A stretch of DNA of 64,000 nt. Origin: Candidatus Poribacteria bacterium (lineage in GTDB: Bacteria > Poribacteria > WGA-4E > WGA-3G). Shown piece by piece: positions 45,512-54,138 of the stretch. The stretch is from assembly GCA_958295815.1 (NCBI GenBank), contig OY282374.1:1756856-1820855 (forward strand). The letters run 5' to 3'. Numbering within the stretch: position 1 is the stretch's first letter; every line of letters starts with the position of its first letter. Both the position numbers and the translations under genes were made by a program. The notes beneath the pieces are model-generated. The model was not told the origin of the DNA. It worked only from the letters and a program-made list of their open reading frames with translations, and made no database searches.

Positions 45512-46348
45512 ATGAGCAATCAGAGCAGAGATGCGGAATATACTATGGGTCGCAGCGAGGAAGAAACACAACGTCTGATTGAACAGTCACAACTCTATGA
45601 CGATGTGACACGACGTTTTTTTCTCAGAAGCGGTATCGCAAAGGGCATGAAAGTCCTGGATGTCGGAAGTGGTGCGGGGGACGTGTCGCTTACGCTCGCT
45701 GAATTTGTTGGTCCCGAAGGAACCGTAGTTGGTGTAGATCTCAACCCAGATATTCTCAAGACAGCACAGGCTCGAGCGGATGCAGCAGGCTTTACGAACA
45801 TTGAATTCATTGCTGGTGATACCCGAACGCTTGACCTTCCAAACGACTTTGATGCTGTTGTTGGAAGACTTGTATTGATGTATATGGCGGACCCGGCGGA
45901 TGCGCTGAGACATTTGGCAACACACTTACGTCCAGGCGGAATTGTCGCCTTTCAGGAGGTCGATTTTACGCCTTATACCGCAGCGTTACATCCTGACACC
46001 CCTTTAGCAAATACATTGATTGACTGGGGACGCACCGTATTTGAACGTTCAGGCGCGCATCTTGAGATGGGAATGGATCTTTACAAGGCGTTCGTTGATG
46101 CCGGTTTACCTGAACCTATCTTGCATTTTGAGGCACCGATGGGTGGTCCTGAAGACTGGCCCGGTTTTGAGTATCTCGCCAACAGTTTTCGGAGTCTCGT
46201 ACCGCTGATGGAGGCTTATGGCATTGCCAAAGCGGAAGATGTAGATGTAGATACGCTGGCAGAACGGATTCAGGTCGAAGTCTCTACGGCGAAGCGACCG
46301 ATTATGCTGCCACCGCACATCACAGGGTATGCCGCCTTACCGGTGTAA
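45512..46348 (+). CDS. Class I SAM-dependent methyltransferase (copy 1)
   Basis: A 278-residue methyltransferase. Motif I is VLDVGSGAGDVSLTLAEFVG with GVDLNPDILKTAQARADAAG; the later acidic region is DFDAVVGRLVLMYMADPADALRH and LRPGGIVAFQEVDF, similar to UbiE/COQ5-like enzymes. N-terminal residues YTMGRSEEETQRLIEQSQLY form the substrate cap and are shared with the next gene. AAAGTGAGG precedes the ATG. Copy 2 follows 12 bases later. Confidence 0.88.
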   Translation: MSNQSRDAEYTMGRSEEETQRLIEQSQLYDDVTRRFFLRSGIAKGMKVLDVGSGAGDVSLTLAEFVGPEGTVVGVDLNPDILKTAQARADAAGFTNIEFIAGDTRTLDLPNDFDAVVGRLVLMYMADPADALRHLATHLRPGGIVAFQEVDFTPYTAALHPDTPLANTLIDWGRTVFERSGAHLEMGMDLYKAFVDAGLPEPILHFEAPMGGPEDWPGFEYLANSFRSLVPLMEAYGIAKAEDVDVDTLAERIQVEVSTAKRPIMLPPHITGYAALPV

Positions 46349-46360
46349 AAGGTTCCGTGT

Positions 46361-47221
46361 ATGGCAAAAGATCATTCAGAGAATTCGCATCCGTTAAATC
46401 GAGATGCCACTTATACGTTGGGACGTACCTCACACGAAACGACGCGTCTCATTGAGCAATCAAGAATTTATGGCGAATCAACCACACGCCTCTGCAAACG
46501 AGCCGGTATTGTGAGTGGTATGCGTGTGCTCGAAATCGGTAGTGGAGCGGGCGATGTCGCACTTACACTTGCTGAACTCGTTGGACCAAATGGGCAGGTT
46601 GTTGGCGTAGACCTCAATGCAGCCATTCTTGACACTGCGCGTCAGCGTGCAGCTGATGCAGGCATGCACAATGTTGAATTTATTGTAGGGGATGCGCGAA
46701 CGCTTAGCTATCCCGATAAGTTTGATGCGATTGTTGGACGGTTTGTCCTAATGTATATGGCTGATCCGCGGGAGGCGTTCTCGAAACTCGTAACCCATTT
46801 AAAACCGGGCGGCATCGCTGCGTTCCAAGAGCCTGAATACACGCTCTATCCGGCGTTATTACATCCAGATACACCTCTCATGAATCAGCTTATTCAGTGG
46901 ATTTTGGATGTGTTTGAACACTCAAGCGCACACCTCGACATGGGGGTCGGGCTTTATCGGGCTTTTGTAGACGGAGGTTTGCCGCCACCGGCGATGCACC
47001 TTCAATCTCCGATAGGTGCAGCGGAAGCATGGTCAGGTTACCGGTACATGGCGACTATTTTTCAAAGCCTGCTTCCACTTCTGGAAAAGTACGAACTTGC
47101 GACAGTGGAGCAGGTTGGTGTCGATACATTAGCCGCGCGACTCCGCCAGGAAGTTCTTACATCAAAACGTCCGTTTTTTTTACCGCCGCATCTAACAGCG
47201 CACGCAACGCTTCCAACCTAA
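46361..47221 (+). CDS. Class I SAM-dependent methyltransferase (copy 2)
   Basis: A 286-residue tandem paralogue of the previous gene with the same order of segments: YTLGRTSHETTRLIEQSRIY, VLEIGSGAGDVALTLAELVG, GVDLNAAILDTARQRAADAG and VLMYMADPREAFSKL. Two C-terminal segments, LLHPDTPLMNQLIQWILDVFEHSSAHLDMG and LPPHLTA, align with the copy 1 equivalents. The two are clearly homologous but more diverged than the Gfo/Idh pair. The ATG lies 12 bases after copy 1; no strong Shine-Dalgarno is seen. Substrates are unknown. Confidence 0.88.
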   Translation: MAKDHSENSHPLNRDATYTLGRTSHETTRLIEQSRIYGESTTRLCKRAGIVSGMRVLEIGSGAGDVALTLAELVGPNGQVVGVDLNAAILDTARQRAADAGMHNVEFIVGDARTLSYPDKFDAIVGRFVLMYMADPREAFSKLVTHLKPGGIAAFQEPEYTLYPALLHPDTPLMNQLIQWILDVFEHSSAHLDMGVGLYRAFVDGGLPPPAMHLQSPIGAAEAWSGYRYMATIFQSLLPLLEKYELATVEQVGVDTLAARLRQEVLTSKRPFFLPPHLTAHATLPT

Positions 47222-47394
47222 ATTACCTTGTCTCATTAGGGGCAGGTTGAAAACCGTGCCTACTTCAATAGGGCATCGTACCATAGGAAATCTCGCTAAT
47301 TGCCTCTACTATTTAACGTCCGTTTTACTTATTGTACTATAATATAAACACCTCGATTTTTTTTAGCATTTTTGCGAAAAAAAGTCGTTTTTGG

Positions 47395-47423
47395 TTGATA
47401 TAAGTGTTGAAATGTGGTATAAT
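47395..47423 (+). promoter_or_regulatory. Promoter of rpsF-ssb-rpsR-rplI-dnaB
   Basis: TTGATA (47395-47400) and a perfect TATAAT (47418-47423) are separated by 17 bp. The expected transcript start is near 47430, giving a leader of about 150 nucleotides. Confidence 0.7.
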
Positions 47424-47449
47424 TATGTAAATAACAATTGATGAATAAA

Positions 47450-47500
47450 ATTCCATCTAAAGGTGTGATCGCCTTTTGATGTGTGTACATCAGATGGGAT
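47450..47500 (+). ncRNA. Predicted three-way-junction RNA in rpsF leader
   Basis: Three helices close on each other with almost no unpaired bases. P1 is ATTCCATCT (47450-47458) with AGATGGGAT (47492-47500), including one wobble pair. P2 is AAAGGT with GCCTTT (47459-47476). P3 is GATGT with ACATC (47478-47491). Only one base lies between P2 and P3. It is placed between the promoter and the S6 start, where S6:S18 autoregulatory leaders occur, but it does not show a CCGA bulge that I could identify. Confidence 0.55.
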
Positions 47501-47580
47501 TTCACGATTAATCTCTGCTCTCTGCTTTCGTCTCGTTGCGATGGCAGTCGAGCCACCAGTCCAAAGAGAGGCATGAAAAT

Positions 47581-47997
47581 TTGAATCCTTATGAACTCTT
47601 GCTCATCATCACCCCCGACTTTGATGAGAGCGAAGCAGATGCGCTTACTGATCAAGTAAAGGGCATTATTGAAAATGGCGGAACGCTCCTGAAAGTTGAT
47701 CCTTGGGGAAAAAAACGACTCGCCTATCCGATCCGAAAACGTAGTGAAGGTTATTATGTGCTCTACATTTTTGAGAGTGCGCCGGGTTTTGTGGCTGAAT
47801 TAAGCCAATCTCTGCGTGTCATTGAAACGATTCTGCGTTACATGGTTGTTGGATACGAGGACGATATCGATAAGTTGAAAACTGAACTCGCCGCTGAGGC
47901 GGAGCAGACGAAACCCGGTGATGAGAAACAAACGGCACCCGATAATGATGAAAAAACCGGTGATAAAGAATCTGAAGACACAGCAGCATCTGACTAA
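47581..47997 (+). CDS. rpsF: Ribosomal protein bS6
   Basis: A 138-residue small-subunit protein. The start is TTG at 47581 (MNPYELLLIITPD), with GAGAGG 9 bases before it; a longer upstream frame is rejected. The ferredoxin-like core ends near residue 100 (VIETILRYMVVGYED). The C-terminal 40 residues are an acidic, disordered tail (ending EDTAASD), longer than in E. coli. It binds S18 in the platform of the 30S subunit. ssb, rpsR, rplI and dnaB follow, the common bacterial order. Confidence 0.93.
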   Translation: MNPYELLLIITPDFDESEADALTDQVKGIIENGGTLLKVDPWGKKRLAYPIRKRSEGYYVLYIFESAPGFVAELSQSLRVIETILRYMVVGYEDDIDKLKTELAAEAEQTKPGDEKQTAPDNDEKTGDKESEDTAASD

Positions 47998-48085
47998 AGT
48001 GAGCGGCATCCAGATTTTATAAAACCAGTTTTTGGCTTTTATGTGATGCCGAAAACTCTGAACAAATGTATAAAGAGGAGTAACC

Positions 48086-48559
48086 ATGGCAAGTTACAAC
48101 AGAGTTATCCTAATGGGTAATCTTACCCGCGACCCTGAAATGAGGTATGTTCCAAGTGGAACTGCTGTTACCAATTTTGGAATCGCTGTCAGTGATCGAT
48201 ACACAGACCGGCAAACAGGAGAGCAGAAAGAAAGCGTCTGTTTTGTTGATATAACGGCTTGGGGTAGGCAAGCGGAAGTTGTAAATGAGTATCTCACTAA
48301 AGGCAGTCCTGTCTTTCTTGAAGGGTCTCTGAAGTTTGACTCTTGGGAAGCAGATGACGGAAGCAAGCGGAACAAACTGTCTGTAACAGCGTTTCGGATT
48401 CAATTGCTCGGTGGTCGTCGTGATAGTGATGAAATGGGTGGCGGTTATGCCGATGCCCAACCCGCGTCGGCACCGACGGGCTCCGCTCCTTATCAAGAAG
48501 CACCTGCCCCCGAAGCGAGCAGTGCACCTTCCTCAACAGAGGATGACATACCGTTTTAA
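48086..48559 (+). CDS. ssb: Single-stranded DNA-binding protein
   Basis: A 157-residue SSB. The OB-fold starts MASYNRVILMGNLTRDPEMRY, with KESVCFVDITAWGRQAEVVNEYL and VFLEGSLKFDSWE. The linker is Gly/Pro/Ala-rich, and the last six residues, EDDIPF, are the acidic tip that recruits replication and repair proteins. AGAGGAG precedes the ATG by 7 bases. Operon position between rpsF and rpsR is standard. Confidence 0.96.
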   Translation: MASYNRVILMGNLTRDPEMRYVPSGTAVTNFGIAVSDRYTDRQTGEQKESVCFVDITAWGRQAEVVNEYLTKGSPVFLEGSLKFDSWEADDGSKRNKLSVTAFRIQLLGGRRDSDEMGGGYADAQPASAPTGSAPYQEAPAPEASSAPSSTEDDIPF

Positions 48560-48708
48560 GTAGAATAGTATTTCTAGGAGAGTTATTGTCGTACAGAAGC
48601 TCTTCCTCGTAATCTTTTCTGCTTTTCTTTCGTTATGAGTGGTATACGAACATATAGCGCGTCATGACTCATGGCGCGTAACAGATTAAAAAGAAGGAAC
48701 AGTATTAT

Positions 48709-48909
48709 ATGGCATTCCGTCGGAGGCAGCGCTTTCACAAAATTGAATCTTTTGACTATAAAGATGTGGATATGCTGCAAAAATTTATTAACGAACGTGG
48801 AAAAATCGTGAGTCGCCGGGTCACGGGACTTTCAGCAAAGCAACAGCGAATGGTGACACGTGCGGTCAAGCGCGCACGTAATATGGCATTGTTGCCATTT
48901 ACACAATAG
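48709..48909 (+). CDS. rpsR: Ribosomal protein bS18
   Basis: A 66-residue basic protein, slightly short for the family (about 75) because the N-terminal arm is reduced. The core reads [20 protein letters not shown], then [29 protein letters not shown], a near-invariant S18 motif. AAGAAGGA lies upstream. The 150 bases between ssb and rpsR contain a GCGCG-rich inverted stretch (48655-48680) but no gene. Confidence 0.95.
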   Translation: MAFRRRQRFHKIESFDYKDVDMLQKFINERGKIVSRRVTGLSAKQQRMVTRAVKRARNMALLPFTQ

Positions 48910-48969
48910 AAATAGGTTTCAGGAAAATAGACCTGGGTTTCCTATACCAAATGACATAGGATTTCAATT

Positions 48970-49416
48970 ATGGAAGTGATTTTAAAGGAAAGTGTTGAAG
49001 GACTTGGTGTGCCGGGAGATGTCCTGAATGTCGCCGATGGCTATGCACGGAACTACCTCTTGCCGATGCAGTTGGCGGTACACGCAACGGAACGAAATCG
49101 TCGCCACCTTGAACACCAAAAGCGAGTAATTGATCATCAGGAATCGAAGAATAGAGAATGGGCACGTGAAATTGCTGCACAGATTGCTGGTGTCACATGT
49201 ACACTCAGTCGGCGTGCTGGAGAAAATGACCGACTCTTCGGCTCTGTTACCTCTATGGATGTGGCAGAGTCTTTACGGGCTGAGGGGTTAGATTTGGAAA
49301 GACGCTTTTTTGACCTCGCAGAACCAATTCGTGAGCTTGGTGTGTTCATGGTACCGGTCAAATTGCATACCGACGTTCAGGTTGAACTCCGGGTAGTTGT
49401 TGAACGTGAAGACTAA
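48970..49416 (+). CDS. rplI: Ribosomal protein bL9
   Basis: A 148-residue protein of the expected length. The N-terminal domain has VILKESVEGLGVPGDVLNVADGYARNYLLP, a signature of L9, followed by the long connecting helix and C-terminal domain. The last codons and stop (49396-49423) are imperfectly duplicated downstream to form the dnaB start region. Confidence 0.96.
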   Translation: MEVILKESVEGLGVPGDVLNVADGYARNYLLPMQLAVHATERNRRHLEHQKRVIDHQESKNREWAREIAAQIAGVTCTLSRRAGENDRLFGSVTSMDVAESLRAEGLDLERRFFDLAEPIRELGVFMVPVKLHTDVQVELRVVVERED

Positions 49417-49454
49417 TCACGCAACAGTTATTGAACGTGAGGAATAATCATGCA
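49396..49454 (+). repeat. Tandem duplication of rplI 3' end creating dnaB start
   Basis: Copy 1 (49396-49423) contains the last codons and stop of rplI. Copy 2 (49427-49454), period 31, matches 24 of 28 bases. In copy 2, GAAG is changed to GAGG, which improves the Shine-Dalgarno of dnaB, and ACG is changed to ATG, which is the dnaB start codon at 49450. Confidence 0.8.
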
Positions 49455-50781
49455 GGCACAAGCGGTTGAACCCCTGTCTGACAAGGAGGCTGAACAAGCT
49501 GTACTCGGTGCAATGATGACCGAAAAATCGGTTATTCCTCGTGTAATTGGTTTGCTCGGGCATACCTCTGATGCGTTTTTCACGACGGATCATCAGTTAA
49601 TTTATACAGCAATCCTTGCGGTGTACGAACGCGTTAGCAACGCAGACCCGCTTCTTGTTGCCGATGAACTGAAACGAAGAGATCAGATCAATCGGACAGG
49701 TGGGACAGAGTATCTCTATGAACTGCAGGCACCTATCGTAGAGACGGAGAGTACAGAGTTTTATGCCGATATTCTTTACGAAAAGTCGACGCGTCGCCAG
49801 TTGATTCAAGCGGGGTCCGATATTCGTGGTCTCGCCCAAGATGAAAACGAAGAACTCTCAGAAGTCCTCAATAAAGCGCAGGAAGCCGTCTTTGAGCTTG
49901 GTCAAGAAAAAGCGCAACGCGGATTTCACCCTATCCAACCACTGGTCTCAGGCAGCATAGATGCCATTGAGAAACTCTATCACAAATCTGATAAATTTTT
50001 AGGGGTTCCCACTGGTTTTATGGATTTTGACCACATGACCTCGGGGCTACAGCCCGGTAACTTCGTCATCATCGCGGCGCGACCGAGTATGGGAAAGACA
50101 ACCTTAGTGTTGAATATGGCACAGAACATTGCCTTGGATCAGGATCGTCCTGTTGCCATTTTTAGTCTTGAGATGCCTGCACAGGACATCGTTATGCGGA
50201 TGTTATCCGCCGAAGCCCGTATTGATTTTGGGCGGCTCCGGACTGGTGCGTTCAGTGAAGACTATTGGCGACCGTTAACAGAGGCAGCGGGCAGGCTTGC
50301 GGAAGCACCTATCCTTATTAACGACAATCGTGGTCTTACTATTCATGATTTGCGCGCTGAAGGACGCCGCCTAAAAGGGGAACACAAGAATCTTTCTCTT
50401 ATTATCGTTGACTACCTGCAACTCCTCAGGGGGACGAATAAGTACAGTGTTCGCGAGCAGGAGATCTCTGAAATCTCGCGTGCTTTGAAAGTCCTCGCAT
50501 GGGAACTGGATGTTCCCATTATTGCATGCTCACAATTGAGCCGCGAAGTAGAACGCCGTCCCGACAAACGACCTCAGCTTTCCGATTTACGCGAATCTGG
50601 GGCAATAGAACAAGACGCTGACCTCGTCGCATTTTTATACCGAGAAGATTACTACGAAGAGGATGATGCCGGGGACCGGGTTGAAGCTAACCTCATGATT
50701 AAAAAACAGCGTAACGGCGAAACAGGGACGGTCGTACTCCACTTTACTAAAAAGCAGATGCGATTTGAAAACCTGAGTTAA
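49450..50781 (+). CDS. dnaB: Replicative DNA helicase DnaB
   Basis: A 443-residue hexameric helicase. The N-terminal helical domain (EQAVLGAMM, DAFFTTDHQLIYTAI) precedes a RecA-like domain with Walker A AARPSMGKTTLVLNMAQN, Walker B LSLIIVDYLQLL and the arginine finger region LSDLRESGAIEQDADLVAF. Length is normal and no intein is inserted. Translation starts at ATG 49450 after GTGAGGA, within a duplicated rplI end. mlaE begins 9 bases after the stop. Confidence 0.96.
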   Translation: MQAQAVEPLSDKEAEQAVLGAMMTEKSVIPRVIGLLGHTSDAFFTTDHQLIYTAILAVYERVSNADPLLVADELKRRDQINRTGGTEYLYELQAPIVETESTEFYADILYEKSTRRQLIQAGSDIRGLAQDENEELSEVLNKAQEAVFELGQEKAQRGFHPIQPLVSGSIDAIEKLYHKSDKFLGVPTGFMDFDHMTSGLQPGNFVIIAARPSMGKTTLVLNMAQNIALDQDRPVAIFSLEMPAQDIVMRMLSAEARIDFGRLRTGAFSEDYWRPLTEAAGRLAEAPILINDNRGLTIHDLRAEGRRLKGEHKNLSLIIVDYLQLLRGTNKYSVREQEISEISRALKVLAWELDVPIIACSQLSREVERRPDKRPQLSDLRESGAIEQDADLVAFLYREDYYEEDDAGDRVEANLMIKKQRNGETGTVVLHFTKKQMRFENLS

Positions 50782-50790
50782 ACAAAAAAT

Positions 50791-51615
50791 ATGGATCAAC
50801 AATCCACTATAAACGAATCCTCAGGTGGATTTTATCATTTAATTATAGTTCGGTTGCACCATGTACTTTCGGAGGTCGGACGAGCCTTTACGTTATTTTT
50901 TCAAACGCTTGTTCAAATCTTTCGTCCTCCGTTCCAATTCGATCTGCTGATTAAGCAGTTATTGCTAATTGGGTTCAATTCCTTGACTGTGGTCATCGTA
51001 TCAGGGTTTTTCACTGGGATGGTCTTGGGGGTTCAAGGTTATATTCAACTTAAGCCGTATGCCGTAGAAGGTTCCGTTGCGAGATTCGTCTGTGTATCAG
51101 TTGTGAAGGAACTCGGTCCGATGATAACAGCGTTTGTGCTTGCCGGACGAATTGGTGCATCTATTACAGCAGAGCTTTCGACGATGAAGGTTACAGAGCA
51201 AATTGACGCAATGGAGGTAATGGGGACGAATCCGGTCAAATATTTAGTTGTGCCTCGGTTTCTTGCTTGTTCCATTATGCTCCCGACACTCACTATCTTT
51301 TCAACCTTTGCAGGGATCGCTGGTGGATTTATCGCTGTTGTGACCTTGTTTGATGTGAATGGTTCCTTTTTTCTTTTGGAGGTTCAGAAGAATCTCTTTG
51401 TCGGAAGTGTGCTGATTAGTTTAATTAAAGCGACCTCCTTTGGGATGGCGATTGCCGCAGTTGGATGTTACAAGGGTTTTAGTATCTCCTCAGCGGGTGG
51501 GGCAGAGGGAGTCGGTGTCGCTACAACTGGCTCTGCTGTCATCTCTCTCATAGCTATTCTCGTTTTAGATTTTGTCTTGAATCACGTGCTCTTTAATATC
51601 TTGGGTATGATGTAA
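50791..51615 (+). CDS. mlaE: MlaE-family ABC lipid transporter permease
   Basis: A 274-residue MlaE/DUF140-type permease with about five transmembrane segments. The conserved segment FVLAGRIGASITAELSTMKVTEQIDAMEVMGTNP is diagnostic. The C-terminus has SAVISLIAILVLDFVLNHVLF. It partners with the ATPase and MCE protein encoded downstream to move phospholipids between membranes. No mlaB or mlaC gene follows. Confidence 0.92.
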   Translation: MDQQSTINESSGGFYHLIIVRLHHVLSEVGRAFTLFFQTLVQIFRPPFQFDLLIKQLLLIGFNSLTVVIVSGFFTGMVLGVQGYIQLKPYAVEGSVARFVCVSVVKELGPMITAFVLAGRIGASITAELSTMKVTEQIDAMEVMGTNPVKYLVVPRFLACSIMLPTLTIFSTFAGIAGGFIAVVTLFDVNGSFFLLEVQKNLFVGSVLISLIKATSFGMAIAAVGCYKGFSISSAGGAEGVGVATTGSAVISLIAILVLDFVLNHVLFNILGMM

Positions 51616-51725
51616 TCTGAGCGGATTCAGGACGTGGTTCGTACAACTGCGTGTAAACACCACAGAGCGGTAATCTTTATCGGTATTGTTTGCCTTCTTC
51701 CATGTTTTGAAGTGAGACCAGAAGT

Positions 51726-52508
51726 ATGATTTCAGTTAAGAATATTACCAAAAGTTTTGGCGGCAAAAACGTCTTAAACGGGTTAAGTTTGGAAATTCCG
51801 CGTGGTGAGACGGTCGCAGTTATGGGGAGAAGTGGGTCTGGGAAAAGTGTATTGCTCAAGATTATTACTGGACTACTTGCGGCTGATTCCGGGGAAATTT
51901 GGTTCGATGACACGGAAATCTCACGCCTCAGTACCAGAAAGATGAATGTCATCCGCCGAAAAATTGGAATGCTTTTTCAATCAGCTGCCTTATTTGATTC
52001 CATGACTGTTGCAGAGAATGTTGCCTTTATGCTTAGTCAACATAAAAGAGATATGAGCAAGCGAGAGGTAGATGCGATTGTTGATGAGAAGTTGAGTCTT
52101 GTTGATTTAGATGGGGTTCAGGACTTACGTCCTGCTGAATTGAGCGGGGGTATGCGAAAACGTGTTGGACTCGCGCGCGCACTGGCGTTCAATCCAGAAG
52201 TTATCCTGTATGATGAACCGACGACTGGACTTGATCCGGTTACCTGTACTGAAATCAACCAGCTCATCAAAGACCTACACGAAAAGCTGAAGGTCACCTC
52301 TGTTGTAGTGACACACGATATGCACAGTGCTTTTAGCGTCGCGACCCGAATGGTCATGATACATGACGGTAAACAGATTGCATACGGAAGGCCCGATGAG
52401 ATTATCAACATTGACAACCCGATTTTGCAGCAGTTTGTTCTATTTGGCGCGCCAGACCAGATTCTCAATATGGAAAACCCGATCCTGAGACAATATTTAG
52501 GAAGATAA
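51726..52508 (+). CDS. mlaF: MlaF-family ABC transporter ATPase
   Basis: A 260-residue ATPase. Walker A is GRSGSGKSVLLKIITGLL, the signature sequence is LSGGMRKRVGLARAL and Walker B is VILYDEPTTGLDP with the H-loop VVTHDM. MlaF-specific features are the Q-loop FQSAALFDSMTVAENV and ELSGGMRKR. The C-terminal tail carries two near-copies of an ILxxxNPILxQ motif (DNPILQQFVLFGAPDQ and ENPILRQYLG), probably a duplicated short helix. There is a 110-base gap after mlaE, and mlaD starts 1 base after the stop. Confidence 0.93.
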   Translation: MISVKNITKSFGGKNVLNGLSLEIPRGETVAVMGRSGSGKSVLLKIITGLLAADSGEIWFDDTEISRLSTRKMNVIRRKIGMLFQSAALFDSMTVAENVAFMLSQHKRDMSKREVDAIVDEKLSLVDLDGVQDLRPAELSGGMRKRVGLARALAFNPEVILYDEPTTGLDPVTCTEINQLIKDLHEKLKVTSVVVTHDMHSAFSVATRMVMIHDGKQIAYGRPDEIINIDNPILQQFVLFGAPDQILNMENPILRQYLGR

Positions 52509-52509
52509 T

Positions 52510-54072
52510 ATGAATTTTTGGACTGCGTCTGTGAAAGTCGGCGTGATGGTTCTCGTCGCAATCGTGTTCCTCACAATTCTTCTCACAAATGCTGAGAATT
52601 GGCCCTGGGCGACTGCTGGCGATGACTTGACTTTCCAATTCCGATCTGTTAATGGACTCTATGTCGGCGCAGGTGTTTACTTGTCTGGTGTGTCAATCGG
52701 TAAGGTAACCAGCATTGAACTTCAGCCAGAAACGAATGATGTCCGTATTCAGGCGAAAGTCAAGAATGCGTTTAAGTGGTTGAGGGAGGGCTGTGGTGCG
52801 AGTATCTCTATGAATGGGTTCGTGGGTGAAATTTACATCGCCTTGGAGAACGGTCCGGTCGGGAATTCGCTCCTGAAACCAGCAAACCTTCCCATTGTCG
52901 GAAGAGATCCGGTTAACGCGTTGGAACTTCTTGAACAGACAAGTGCGGGTATGAATCAAGCGGTTGAACTTACAACAGCTGCCAATGAACTTTTACAGGC
53001 GAACCAAGAAACCATCCAACTCGCTATCAAAGAAATTCGGGAAGTTGTTTCCTTGACTGGAAAAACTATTGAAAAGTTAAGCATTGATTCTGGCGAGACA
53101 GTTAAAACGTTGACGCAGCTTGCTCTGGAAAATGATAGACGTTTTCAGCAGACACTCATAAAGGTAAATAATCTTATCACGCAGTTGGAAGGCGATTCCA
53201 TTATGGTGAGTAGCCAAGTGAGTGACATAACTGGAGAACTCTTAAGACTGATTAACCACAACTCCCCGAAACTGAACACGATTTTAACGGATGTGAGGGC
53301 AAGTACAGCGGAATTCCGACAGATAGCAGAGACATTTCACACGGACTTCAGCACGTTAACTTCTGAAGTGTCCGAACTTGTTTCGCAGGGTAGCGATGCT
53401 ATACAGACAGGTGAAGCTAGTATTGCTCCGATCTTGGAAGACCTACAACTGGCAACTAACGCGTTCGCTCGGTTGGAGGAAAACATTAATCGTCTCTTCG
53501 CAACAATCAATGAGGGTGATGGCACAGTTTCGCAATTACTGAACACACCTGAACCTCTTGAAGATGCTCGACGTACCTTAAGAAACGTTGATGAAACGAT
53601 GTTGACCGTGACGAGACTTTCCCAACAGACTGAAGGTCAATTAAAAAGTTTCGACTTGCCGGAGGTCGGTTGGGATTATGAGCTCCGCTATTTAAGCCTT
53701 GAAGAGCGTCTCCATAATGAATTGGCGTTTTTGCTGTCTCCAGACCCGAAGTCTCACTATAGATTTGGTATAGGTGTTCGAGACGAAAACGTTCGGTTTG
53801 AATTTCAGTATGCCTACAATGTGACAGACTTCTTGCGAGCACGTGCGGGTTTCATGCGTTCCAGGGTCGGTATGGGAATTGATGTATGGTTGTTATCCGA
53901 ACGTTTAGGTCTCAGCTTAGAAGGGGTTGGATTGACGAGTGGGCAACCGGAGTTAAACACAGAATTAGCATTGCGTTTTTTTCAGTATGGACAGTTCCTG
54001 CTGGGTGTCGAGGATGTAACACGCGAACGGCGTTGGACAACAGGATTCCGCTTTTTCGCCAGAGGATGGTAG
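52510..54072 (+). CDS. mlaD: MCE-domain lipid transporter subunit (MlaD-like, long)
   Basis: A 520-residue MCE protein, far longer than E. coli MlaD (about 180). An N-terminal transmembrane helix (residues 8-25, VGVMVLVAIVFLTILL) is followed by one MCE domain (about 35-120, with LYVGAGVYLSGVSIGKV). A long helical, coiled-coil region (about 140-380; many VxxLxxL heptads) comes next, then a beta-rich C-terminal part (SHYRFGIGVRDENVRFEFQYAY). This resembles LetB/PqiB-like or Mycobacterial-type tubes and could span the periplasm. AGGAAG precedes the ATG. Confidence 0.85.
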   Translation: MNFWTASVKVGVMVLVAIVFLTILLTNAENWPWATAGDDLTFQFRSVNGLYVGAGVYLSGVSIGKVTSIELQPETNDVRIQAKVKNAFKWLREGCGASISMNGFVGEIYIALENGPVGNSLLKPANLPIVGRDPVNALELLEQTSAGMNQAVELTTAANELLQANQETIQLAIKEIREVVSLTGKTIEKLSIDSGETVKTLTQLALENDRRFQQTLIKVNNLITQLEGDSIMVSSQVSDITGELLRLINHNSPKLNTILTDVRASTAEFRQIAETFHTDFSTLTSEVSELVSQGSDAIQTGEASIAPILEDLQLATNAFARLEENINRLFATINEGDGTVSQLLNTPEPLEDARRTLRNVDETMLTVTRLSQQTEGQLKSFDLPEVGWDYELRYLSLEERLHNELAFLLSPDPKSHYRFGIGVRDENVRFEFQYAYNVTDFLRARAGFMRSRVGMGIDVWLLSERLGLSLEGVGLTSGQPELNTELALRFFQYGQFLLGVEDVTRERRWTTGFRFFARGW

Positions 54073-54138
54073 CGTCAACAAAAGGTAACTCTTTCGCCGA
54101 AAGCCGCACCGGCAAGCGTGCGATTGGTAACATTAGAC

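Larger units (their letters stand above)
47222..47580. other. Leader and promoter region of the rpsF operon
   Basis: Gene-free. It begins with a decayed family A hairpin (47241-47260: GGCAGGTT/AACCGTGCC, one base missing in the left arm), then AT-rich DNA, the promoter at 47395-47423 and a structured leader (47450-47500). The TTG start of rpsF has GAGAGG (47566-47571) 9 bases upstream. Confidence 0.75.
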
